A model generated the notes under the pieces. It was not told the DNA's origin. It was given only the letters and a program-made list of their open reading frames with translations, and searched no databases. This document shows, in pieces, positions 56,153 to 64,000 of a stretch of DNA of 64,000 nucleotides. The translations under genes and the position numbers were made by a program. This DNA comes from Diplonema japonicum (taxonomy: Eukaryota; Euglenozoa; Diplonemea; Diplonemida; Diplonemidae): assembly GCA_964019335.1 (NCBI GenBank), contig OZ025652.1, forward strand, positions 779,177-843,176. The letters run 5' to 3'. Within the stretch, counting starts at the first letter, position 1. The number at the start of each line of letters is the position of its first letter.

Positions 56153-56217
56153 GGCGCCAAGAACTGTCTACTTGATTACAGGGGGCGCACCGCAGCCGAG
56201 TTGTAGCTTCTTCTGCG
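56153..56217 (+). repeat. Dispersed short repeat, copy 2
   Basis: GGCGCC followed after ten bases by GTCTACTTGATTACAGGGGG, CGCACC, and then GTTGTAGCTTCTTCTGCGTT. It matches copy 1 at 36432-36501 with a few substitutions. Confidence 0.7.
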
Positions 56218-57714
56218 TTCCGCGTTGTGTCCTTAATGTGTGCGGTGTACAGCTCAACCCCAGCTGGGTAACCAAGATTCGGCGCTCGTGCAGTTTGCTG
56301 CTTGTTCATCACCCTGAGCATCTGCGTTACGTTCTTCCACTCGGGCGCTACCGGTGATGACCGACGTGGAGGTCAACAGCGAACAACACATCTGATGTAC
56401 TTCTTATATTTCCATGTTATCCCAAACAATTATTCCCTGCACCCACCCATTGTGATGTGACCCACCCCGGTGCGAATAGGCCATACTTTGCGTTAAAACT
56501 AAGAATTCGGCTTGCCATGTACTCTTCCTTTCTTTTTTTTTTTTGTTGTTTTAATATGTAGTGAAATTTCCATTTCTTTGACAGGATTTTTAGGTTTTCT
56601 CACTATTTTGCCCCCCCCCTCCCCTCCCTCCTCTACCGCCGGGGGGCGAAAGCCTGCAAACCAATCATTTGCGATACGCCGTGGCTTGTGTGTGCCAAGG
56701 CAAAGAAAGCTGAAGGAAAGGGGAAATTACAAGGGAAAAAAAAGGGGGGGGTTGACGTTTCCTCGAAATTATGAACGCACACTGCACGCTTTTCTTTTGT
56801 TGCCGAAAAAAAAAAAAGAAGAAAGAAGAAAGAAATCGGAAAGAAGAGAAGAAAAGAGAAAAAGAGTTGAGATGTCTTGAAGCTGCACCAGTCCGGCAAA
56901 TAGAGACTGTCTGATCCCAATCTGGTTTTAAAAGGAATTACCTATATTGGCCTACTGGGGCATATTATTTATTGGAAACCCCTATTACTTCACGGAAATA
57001 GGCTATTACTTCACCGTGGAGTATACAGCCCCGAGAGCGTGAAGTAATTTCAGAAGAGTGAAATAAGATTTTAATTACTGTTTACCATTTTCTGTTCTGG
57101 CCTTGTTGCTATGCACAGGTTGCATGCGTTAAATAAGGTTTTCCTCTTTTATTCTTTGGAAACAAACAGTTCAGTTTTTTTCAATACTCGCAGAAAAAGT
57201 TTTGGCTTAACACTTTTCAAGAAAACGTAAACGTAAAAACAATACTACAAATTAAGGTACCCCATCCTTCTTGCATTTCGATATCAAGTCGCCCATGCAA
57301 GAATCTACAGCTTAACTCTTTTTCGAAGAAAAAAGAAACTTGTCATTGGCATTCTTCTTCGAAATAAATTCACCTCTTTCCCCCTGTTTGTTCTTGCTTC
57401 ACACCCAATGATCAAGTTCACCCTGTCTCTCTCTCTTTTTTCACACCTCAGAACCAAAAATTTTGATTTGCATTAATTGGAACCTGGTTGTGGCTCTGAT
57501 AACTTCTAGTGTCTTGAGTTCAGGCAATGTACCCATATCATTTGATGACTAGTAAGACACAAGCACAGGGTGTTGAAGACCAGCTGCTACGAACTAAGAT
57601 TTTACACTATTTCGCGTCTTTCCCCTTTTACCTCTTGTTTACTTGTTGTGACTTCTTTTGTGAGCTTCTTACTGCAATTGAAAGCACCTTCTACAGTCCC
57701 TTCATCCACACAAA

Positions 57715-58692
57715 ATGCGTTGCGGTACTGCAGTGATGATCGCCCTGCTGGCGGGGTGCGCGCAGGGTCTGTCTGAGGACTACATCAGGATGAACTCGAG
57801 GACGATGTTCAGGACCTTCAAGGCTGACTACAACAAGGCCTACAGCAGCGCTGCCGAGGAGGAGAGGAGGTTTCAGATCTTCACCAAGAATCTTTTGAAG
57901 GGAGCCCAGTACGAGAAGGAGCAGGCGATGGGGGCAACCTTCGGGGTGAACAGGTTCTCTGACCTGTCTTCTGAGGAGTTCAAGGTGTACCACAACCTGA
58001 AGGTTGTTGAGAAGGAGGGACCGGCCTACACCCCTTCCTTCTCTGAGATCGCTGCCCCCACAGAGGTGGACTGGAGGACAAAGGGAGCTGTGACCCACGT
58101 GAAGAACCAGGCTCAGTGCGGGAGCTGCTGGGCTTTCTCCACGACTGGAGGGATCGAAGGCCAGTGGTTCCTTGCAGGGAACACCCTGACCTCGCTGTCG
58201 GAGCAGGAGCTGGTGTCGTGCGACAAGATCGACGACGGCTGCAACGGTGGTCTCATGGACAACGCCTTCAAGTGGCTGCAGCAGACACACAACGGGCAGA
58301 TCGTGACGGAGGCCTCGTACCACTACACCTCTGGCGACGGGTTCAGCGGGGTGTGCCACGACGTGTCCGGGAAGGCGGTGGGGGCCACCATCAAAGGCCA
58401 CAAGGACATCGCACACAACGAGAACGCGATGGCCGAGTTCGTCGGTCCCAGCGGGCCCCTCTCCATCGCTGTGGACGCCACCAAGTGGCAGACCTACAAC
58501 GGAGGCATCCTCACCAACTGCTGTGAGGTCTGCACCCTTGACCACGGTGTCCTCATCGTTGGCTACGCCGCCGACTACTGGATCATCAAGAACTCCTGGG
58601 GGGCATCTTGGGGCGAGAACGGCTACATCAGGGTCAAGAGGGGTGCCAACGAGTGCGGCCTCAACAAGTCCCCCTGCACCTCCGAGATCTGA
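57715..58692 (+). CDS. Cathepsin L-like papain-family cysteine protease precursor (325 aa)
   Basis: Signal peptide at 1-18 (VMIALLAGCAQG). An I29 inhibitory propeptide follows with ERRFQIFTKNL (ERFNIN-type) and GVNRFSDLSSEEF. The mature enzyme begins near residue 114 (APTEVDWRTKGAVT). Catalytic residues are intact: Cys138 in QCGSCWAFS, His277 in LDHGVLIVGY, Asn293 in IKNSWG. The Gln of the oxyanion hole (NQAQCGS) is present, and DGCNGGLMDNAF matches the conserved disulfide segment. It lacks the long C-terminal extension of trypanosomatid cruzipains. Likely lysosomal or secreted. Strong codon bias suggests high expression. The start follows TTCTACAG by about 20 nt. Confidence 0.96.
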   Translation: MRCGTAVMIALLAGCAQGLSEDYIRMNSRTMFRTFKADYNKAYSSAAEEERRFQIFTKNLLKGAQYEKEQAMGATFGVNRFSDLSSEEFKVYHNLKVVEKEGPAYTPSFSEIAAPTEVDWRTKGAVTHVKNQAQCGSCWAFSTTGGIEGQWFLAGNTLTSLSEQELVSCDKIDDGCNGGLMDNAFKWLQQTHNGQIVTEASYHYTSGDGFSGVCHDVSGKAVGATIKGHKDIAHNENAMAEFVGPSGPLSIAVDATKWQTYNGGILTNCCEVCTLDHGVLIVGYAADYWIIKNSWGASWGENGYIRVKRGANECGLNKSPCTSEI

Positions 58693-59019
58693 AAGCGTTG
58701 TTGTTGATGATGACGATGAAACAACAGCAGATGCTATTTTCAAATGTGCTTCTTCTTTTTCTTCTTTTTGCCCACTACCAACGTCCAATTAATGGTAAAT
58801 AACATGAAGGGGGCCTCTTCATGTGTATGTTTTCTTTTTTTGTTTCATACTGCAGATGTCTGTCCCGTGCGGCAGGCACGAAACAGCGTGCACTGACTTG
58901 TCGTTTCCTTTCTTTACCCTATGCAGTTACTATGCTTCATACGGACAAGATCGGCTTTTATTTCTTTCTTGCTTTGTGTTCGAAATAGAACCCCTTCAGA
59001 CAGACAGAACTCAACAAAG
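58693..59019. other. Intergenic spacer
   Basis: 327 nt with 3' UTR and leader. A short upstream ORF begins at 58926 just behind a CTATGCAG acceptor. A second acceptor, GACAGACAG (ending near 59008), sits just before the PFR2 start. No other gene is seen. Confidence 0.6.
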
Positions 59020-62000
59020 ATGGCCGACCCGTCTGGAGAGGTGACGCTGGAGGCAGCGAGGAAGCAGAAGATCCACAACCTGAAGCTGAAGACAGCATGC
59101 CTGGAGAACGAGGAGTTCATCCAGGAGCTGCACGTATCGGACTGGAGCGAGAACCAGAGGCAGAAGCTGTCTGGGGCGCACGAGAAGGCGCACGAGCTGC
59201 TGACTGCTGTGGAGGTGGGGACGAAGTGGAACCTTACTGAGGCGTACGACCTGGCGAAGCTGATGAGGGTGTGCGGGCTGGAGATGTCGCAGCGGGAGCT
59301 GTACAAGCCTGAGGACAAGCCGCAGTTCATGGACGTGATCGGGTTGAGGAAGCAGCTGGCGGAGTTGAAAAACAACAGGAACAAGACGAGGATCGTGTCC
59401 TTCACTGGGGTCATCGACAACGCCATCACCAAAGTGGAGAAGGTGGAGGAGGAGCTCAGGAGGTCGCAGCTCGATGCAACCCAGCTCGCACAGGTCCCCG
59501 CCACCACCCTGAAGCAGATGGAGGACATCATGAACGTCACGCAGATCCAGGCAGCCCTTACCTCTACGAACGAGCAGGTAAAAAAATAATAATAATGAAA
59601 CTCACAAGGTGGCAACGCAAGTGTCGCAGCTGGACAGGGTGAACGAGATCCAGAACGTGGCGATGAGCGACGGTGAGATGCAGGTTGCAGAGGAGCAGTT
59701 CTGGACGAAGATCCAGCTTCAGGAGAGACTCATCGAGCTCATCAAGGACAAGTTCCGTTTGATCCAGAAGACAGAGGACGAGAACGCTCCCTTCAAGAAG
59801 GTGTGTGGGTTGTGAAAGGGAGGGAGGGAAGAACAATGTGCAAACATCAATGGTTGGGGCACTTTTTTCTTTTTTTTTACATGATGAGACCAATCACCCA
59901 TTCTTCTTTCCCCAAATGAACAGGCACAAGTGTCTGTTGTGCTTCTACCCCTGGATTTGACAGTTTCTATTTTGTCTGAAATATTTTGAAAGGAACCATT
60001 GACACGCCTTCGGCAAGTGGTAAACAAGTGATCAACAGGAGCGAACAACAGGAGTTGATTACCACTTCACTCAATTGCTGGTTTGTTTGTTGATGCTGTT
60101 GGCCATTGTGCTGGCAGCAAGTGAACGTACTTCTGAGTCATGATTTACTGTTGTGTTGTCCTGTTTCTTTCCTTTTTCCGAAAAGGCTGTGATGACCAAC
60201 AACAAACTCCAATGGCATTCCTCATTTCTGACGAGGGAGGAGGCTGAGGGTGATGCTTCTGCTGTCCTCCTCCCGCCGAATGAGATGTGAGTACCTTTTC
60301 TGAGCCTTTTAGAAACGATAAGAGAAGGGTGGGGGATGGGGAAATGGAAGAGCGAAGTCTTTTGGCGACCAGCAGCAGAAGGGCAGGCTTGCTTCCTCGT
60401 AGCCATCGTGTTCTCATTACTGTTTGGGAGATGTGGAAAAAAGAAAGGCAACGAATGGTAAAAACCTGTGTTCTCTGAGAATGATGACAAACCACAGCTA
60501 CTATCTGGACATCGCCCCTATACCTATACGATGCCTTCGGGCAAGTGGTAAACAACTCGTCCACACCTGACCATAGAAGAGAGAATAAAATAAAAAAAGA
60601 TCCTTACCAACACAAGGCACAGGGGTGAATTAAACGCAGCTGATGTTCTTCGCGACAAACTGGTAAGCTCGGCTGTACCTGTCTCACCCAAGATGTACTT
60701 TGTGCTTTTGTAATACCTCACATGATGAGACCAATCACCCATTCTTCTTTCCCCAAATGAACAGGCACAAGTGTCTGTTGTGCTTCTACCCCTGGATTTG
60801 ACAGTTTCTATTTTGTCTGAAGATCACATTTCCTCTTTTTTGCCCGACGTGCCTTCTCATTCGTGCACGAGTGCTGACAGCCCGCCCTCCCTCTCTGTTA
60901 CTGCTTGCTTGATAAAACCCTTGGTTTTTGTGAATCCATTCAAGCCCTTGTATTCATGTCAAGCTTCACCCCTAAGTTGGACCTTGCTTATTTCCCTGAT
61001 GCATCGCCCCACTTGAGTGACCCCTTTGGGCGACCAGCAGCAGAAGGGCACGCTTGCTTCCTCGTAACTGTCGTGTTCTCATTACTGTTTGGGAGAGATA
61101 TGTGGAAAAAGACAGAAAAAGAGGAAGGAAGGGGTCTATCTGAGTCAAGTGGTAACAACTCGTGCATATCACATATGTTCGGCCAAAGGGAAGTAGCTTT
61201 TGTGGAATCAAGTATCTTTTCCTGAAATCGCCCACTTACACCACAATGAATCACTACCAACACAAACCACACCACTCACACAGATCTATGAAGTGCAGAA
61301 GAAGGCTAATCAGGAGACCTCGCAGATGAAGGACGCGAAGCGCAGGTTGAAGCAGAGGTGCGAGACTGACCTGAAGCACATCCACGATGCGATCCAGAAG
61401 GCAGACTTGGAGGACGCAGAGTCGATGAAGAGGTTTGCGGCGATGAAGGTGTGAAAAAAGAAGGGAAAGTAAACAAAGAAAATCAAAAAAACAGGACAAG
61501 AGTGAGAGGTTCGTGAAGGAGAACCTCGAGAAGCAGGAGGAGTGCTGGAGGAAGATCCAGGACCTCGAGAGACAGCTGCAGAAGCAGGGAACAGAGAGGT
61601 TCGAGGAGGTGAAGAGGAGGATCGAAGAGAACGACAGGGAGGAGAAGAGGAGGGTGGAGTACGCACAGTTCTTGGAGGTGGCTTCTCAGCACAAGAAGCT
61701 GTTGGAGCTGACTGTGTACAACTGCGACCTCGCGATCAGGTGCACGGGGTTGATCGAGGAGCTTGTGGCTGAGGGGTGCAGCGCGGTGAAGGCGAGGTAC
61801 GACAAGACGAACCAGGAGCTATCGGACCTGAGGATCAGGGTGCACAAGGAGCACCTGGAGTACTTCAGGATGCTGTACCTCACGCTCGGGTCCCTCATCT
61901 ACAAGAAGGAGAAGAGGTTGGAGGAGATCGACAGGACCATCAGGAGCACGCACATCCAGCTGGAGTTCTGCATCGAGACCTTCGACCCGAACGCGAAGAA

Positions 62001-62385
62001 GCACTCCGACCAGAAGAAGGAGCTGTACAACCTGCGGCACTCTGTGGAGGAGGAGCTGGGCCTCCTGAAGGAGAAGCAGGCAAAGGCGATGGACGACTTC
62101 AAGGAGTCCGAAGAGGCCCTCGACGCTGCGGGGCACGAGTTCCAGCACCCTGTCGACGAGAACAACGAAGAGGTCCTCTCCAGGAGGTCAAAGATGGTCG
62201 AGTACAAGGTACAATATTACATTAAAATAGATTTAAAAAAACAAAAACAGGCACACTTGTCGAAGCAAGAAGAGGTTAAAATCGCGGCAGAGCGTGAGGA
62301 GATCAAGAGGGCGAAAGCTTTAAAAACTACACAGCAGTCGACCATCGCCTCCAATCCGAACGACCTTGTGAAGCCCTTGGAGTAA
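59020..62385 (+). CDS. PFR2: Paraflagellar rod protein 2 (587 aa)
   Basis: Major component of the euglenozoan paraflagellar rod beside the axoneme. Exons 59020-59577, 59609-59800, 61284-61448, 61495-62208 and 62251-62385 give 587 residues, close to the roughly 600 of kinetoplastid PFR2. Conserved blocks in order include EAARKQKIHNLKLKTACL, KLMRVCGLEMS, DAIQKADLEDAESMKRFA, RFEEVKRRIEENDREEKRR and QLEFCIETFDPNAKKHSD, ending KQEEVKIAAEREEIKRAKAL. It is almost entirely coiled coil. Three introns are 31-46 nt, but the second is 1,483 nt and contains repeats. Conserved residues flank that junction exactly (TEDENAPFKK then IYEVQKK), so the large intron is well supported. Heavy AAG/GAG/CTG codon bias. 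Confidence 0.97.
59801..61283 (+). other. 1,483-nt intron of PFR2 with internal duplications
   Basis: GTGTGT donor and CACACAG acceptor. Two identical or nearly identical 102-bp segments lie at 59879-59980 and 60720-60821. A second pair of about 85 bp, roughly 90% alike by eye, lies at about 60361-60443 and 61024-61109. A short GGCAAGTGGTAAACAA motif recurs at about 60010, 60540 and 61140. The pattern is a partial tandem duplication. No coding or RNA gene was recognised inside. Confidence 0.9.
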
Positions 62386-62582
62386 AAGTCATTGTTCCAC
62401 TGTGTAAATACAGACAGACCGGTGCCTTGGAAGGACAGGCACTCGTGTACAGCACACTTAACTATTCGTACTAGGCCATGGCGATGTGGCCTGGTGTTAT
62501 TACTCTCTTTTATGTTTCTACATAATTAAAATCCTATTTATTTAATCTTTATTAAAGACAGCGCTGAGTGCACGCAGGCAAG

Positions 62583-63515
62583 ATGGTGACAGAAGAATCA
62601 AAGGAGGAGACGAAGCTCTCGAATGAACACTTCTCAGCAGTGGGTTTGAGCAGCATGCTGCAGTCATTGGACTGTGTTGACAAAAGGCACGAGGTGGCGG
62701 AGCTGATTAGATATCATAGCAATCACGAGAGTGTGATCTTGCAAGTGTGGAAGAGGGAGGTGCTAAAGGCGCCGTGCGAGAAGGTCCCGCAACTGCTGTT
62801 CCTGGGTGGCGATGTTATGATGATGTGCTGTAAGGACGTGCCGTCGCTGGCAGCAGGCGTAGGAAGGCTCCTCCCACGACTCATCGCCACACTGCTGCAC
62901 CAGACACATGCTGACAAAGCGCAGATCCTGCACACCACACTGTACAACCTGGTGCGGAAGCTCTCGACGAACACATACATTCCAAAAGAGTGGGTGCAGT
63001 CTATCCAGACAGCACTCCATCACAAGATAGAGGTCACCGAGTACGGGTGGGTGCACGAGGGGTTGGGGGAGGTTGACAAGCTGTGGGTGTCAGCAAGAAG
63101 TTGTTTCGCCAAGGCGACAAAGGAACGGGAGAAGCTGAAAGGGTTGCACAAGAGGATGCGTGAGTTCCAGATCGAGAAATCCAAGCTGCCTGGCACACTA
63201 GAAAACATGAAAGCGCTAGCGGAGAGCCACTTAAAGCACTGCGAGAGGTACGATGAGGACATCAAAATGATTAAGAAGATCCTAGACGAGAAGGTCATGA
63301 ATAACACCGCTTCAGAACTGGTGCAGCTGTCAGCAAAGAGACGTAAAACAGAACAATTGCAGCAGCAACCAAAACTGCCCCCGCAGCAGGGTACTCCTGT
63401 GAAGCCCGCACCCGACGCGCCAGCACAGAGCCCAGGGGACGATAACAGCGATATGTACAGCAGTGCGGACGATGATAGTGGCTCCGAGGATTCAGTGAAG
63501 TTCCACTTGGGTTAG
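62583..63515 (+). CDS. CID-domain protein, RPRD/Rtt103-like (310 aa)
   Basis: The ATG at 62583 follows a GCACGCAG acceptor. Residues about 15-145 fit the CTD-interacting domain, an eight-helix fold: LSSMLQSLDCVDKRHEVAEL, then LQVWKREVLKAPCEKVPQLL and the FLGGDVMM helix. A helical coiled coil follows (about 165-245, like the RPRD dimerisation segment). The protein ends in a Gln/Pro-rich stretch with an acidic tail (SADDDSGSEDS). CID proteins bind phosphorylated RNA polymerase II tails during elongation and termination. Most trypanosomatid-type polymerases lack classic heptads, so the binding partner here may differ. Fold assignment is by pattern, not search. Confidence 0.75.
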   Translation: MVTEESKEETKLSNEHFSAVGLSSMLQSLDCVDKRHEVAELIRYHSNHESVILQVWKREVLKAPCEKVPQLLFLGGDVMMMCCKDVPSLAAGVGRLLPRLIATLLHQTHADKAQILHTTLYNLVRKLSTNTYIPKEWVQSIQTALHHKIEVTEYGWVHEGLGEVDKLWVSARSCFAKATKEREKLKGLHKRMREFQIEKSKLPGTLENMKALAESHLKHCERYDEDIKMIKKILDEKVMNNTASELVQLSAKRRKTEQLQQQPKLPPQQGTPVKPAPDAPAQSPGDDNSDMYSSADDDSGSEDSVKFHLG

Positions 63516-63563
63516 TGTTTTAGTGTTTACTTTGCGCTCTTTTTTAAACATTACAGGTTGGCC

Positions 63564-63998
63564 ATGTGTCCAGCCACGTTGGCTTACACAGAACTCCGAG
63601 ACGCACTTCGAAGGTGGTGTGACAAAGAGTGCAATGACAACTGTATCCCAGTTGTGAAAGACATAGTTAAAAGGTTCCAGCAAATGGGGCACAAAGCTGG
63701 CGCGAAAATTGACTGGTGCGAAGCCAGGTATCCTTGGGCACTGCACGGAGCACACAACTCATGCATTGGCAAGGTGCTGCTGAAGTGGTATGCCTTCGAG
63801 GAAAACGTCCTGACGGGCTTCACCATCAGGAAGTCATTTCTGGTGTGTGACAGCTCGTTCAAAAGGGCCAGTGTGTTGAAGCATTGGTCGCAGGCGTTGG
63901 ACGACAACTTCGAGTTACGAAAAAAGGTGATATTACTGATGGCACTGTGTCGCCACCATGTGTGTGATGATGTCAAAAAGTGCATCTTTTCTTACTAA
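63564..63998 (+). CDS. Hypothetical Cys/Trp-rich protein (144 aa, possibly incomplete)
   Basis: The ATG at 63564 follows a poly-T tract and CATTACAG. Eleven Cys and four Trp (for example DALRRWCDKECNDNCIPVV, KIDWCEARYPWALHGAH, LMALCRHHVCDDVKKC) suggest a folded domain, possibly metal-binding. The frame ends at TAA two bases from the window edge. Since many genes here have a splice site near the 3' end, the true C-terminus may lie outside the window. No family was recognised. Confidence 0.65.
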   Translation: MCPATLAYTELRDALRRWCDKECNDNCIPVVKDIVKRFQQMGHKAGAKIDWCEARYPWALHGAHNSCIGKVLLKWYAFEENVLTGFTIRKSFLVCDSSFKRASVLKHWSQALDDNFELRKKVILLMALCRHHVCDDVKKCIFSY

Positions 63999-64000
63999 CT

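Larger units (their letters stand above)
52647..57714. other. 5-kb gene-free region with mobile-element remains
   Basis: No host gene is supported in this interval. It contains, in order: a C17 run at 52790-52807, the hAT-type element (53450-54423), a long hairpin (about 54457-54845), and poly-T and poly-C runs (for example 55227-55255 and 55280-55297). It also holds repeat copies at 55181-55277 and 56153-56217 and AT-rich sequence. The region from 56880 to 57700 looks like plain leader sequence, ending TTCTACAG upstream of the protease start. Confidence 0.7.

Noticed and set aside
57527-57736. 69-codon frame just upstream of the protease
   Set aside because: It overlaps the protease start in another frame and sits in its pyrimidine-rich leader; no independent support.
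63500-63563. Joining the CID gene to the last gene through a GTTAGT...TTACAG intron
   Set aside because: The splice motif exists, but the phase forces a poor frame that stops quickly. The downstream gene has its own ATG and a clearly better frame.

Overview
The window looks like nuclear DNA from a flagellated euglenozoan protist that splices introns in cis. The strongest marker is the gene at 59020-62385. It encodes a 587-residue paraflagellar rod protein with near-family length and conserved blocks typical of PFR2. Every confident gene lies on the + strand, and most start codons sit 4-30 bases after a pyrimidine tract ending in AG. That layout suggests directional polycistronic transcription with spliced-leader trans-splicing, although no spliced-leader RNA gene is visible here. 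Unlike kinetoplastids, the genes carry many small GT-AG introns. I placed 29 host introns; 26 of them are 31-53 nt, usually with a GTATG-like donor and a CACAG-like acceptor. A diplonemid (or another non-kinetoplastid euglenozoan) is the best guess, as an inference.

Layout. 0-3.4 kb: two coiled-coil/EF-hand-like unknowns, a PAQR seven-helix receptor, and ribosomal protein uS12 (RPS23). 3.5-10.4 kb: a 2,185-residue mucin-like type I surface protein (Pro/Thr repeats, seven six-cysteine modules, one membrane helix). 10.4-17.1 kb: a membrane coiled-coil protein, a possible small gene, a double-WW protein, transcription elongation factor Elf1, and a highly expressed Alba-NDK fusion. 17.5-34.4 kb: a signalling block with a membrane pseudo-cyclase/kinase fusion, a ubiquitin-like/WD40 protein, a giant multi-pass protein of 3,404 residues ending in 13 PAS domains, and a MAP3K-like kinase. 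36.9-44.3 kb: a WD40 protein with a phosphatase-like tail, ribosomal protein eS4, a secreted saposin/Canopy-like protein, a major-facilitator transporter, and a pseudokinase. 46.7-52.6 kb: a small EGF-like membrane protein, a piggyBac fossil, Atg10, and a receptor with tandem PstS-type binding domains. 57.7-64 kb: a cathepsin-L-like protease, PFR2, a CID-domain protein and a Cys-rich unknown.

Gene-free spacers (34.4-36.9, 44.3-46.7, 52.6-57.7 kb) are full of homopolymer runs. They also hold an internally deleted hAT transposon, an almost perfect hairpin with about 180-bp arms, and a short dispersed repeat family. Neighbouring genes need not be functionally linked in a euglenozoan array, but sensory and signalling proteins are notably dense between 17.5 and 52.6 kb.

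All exon structures were worked out by eye from reading-frame continuity, splice motifs and family knowledge. No database search was run.
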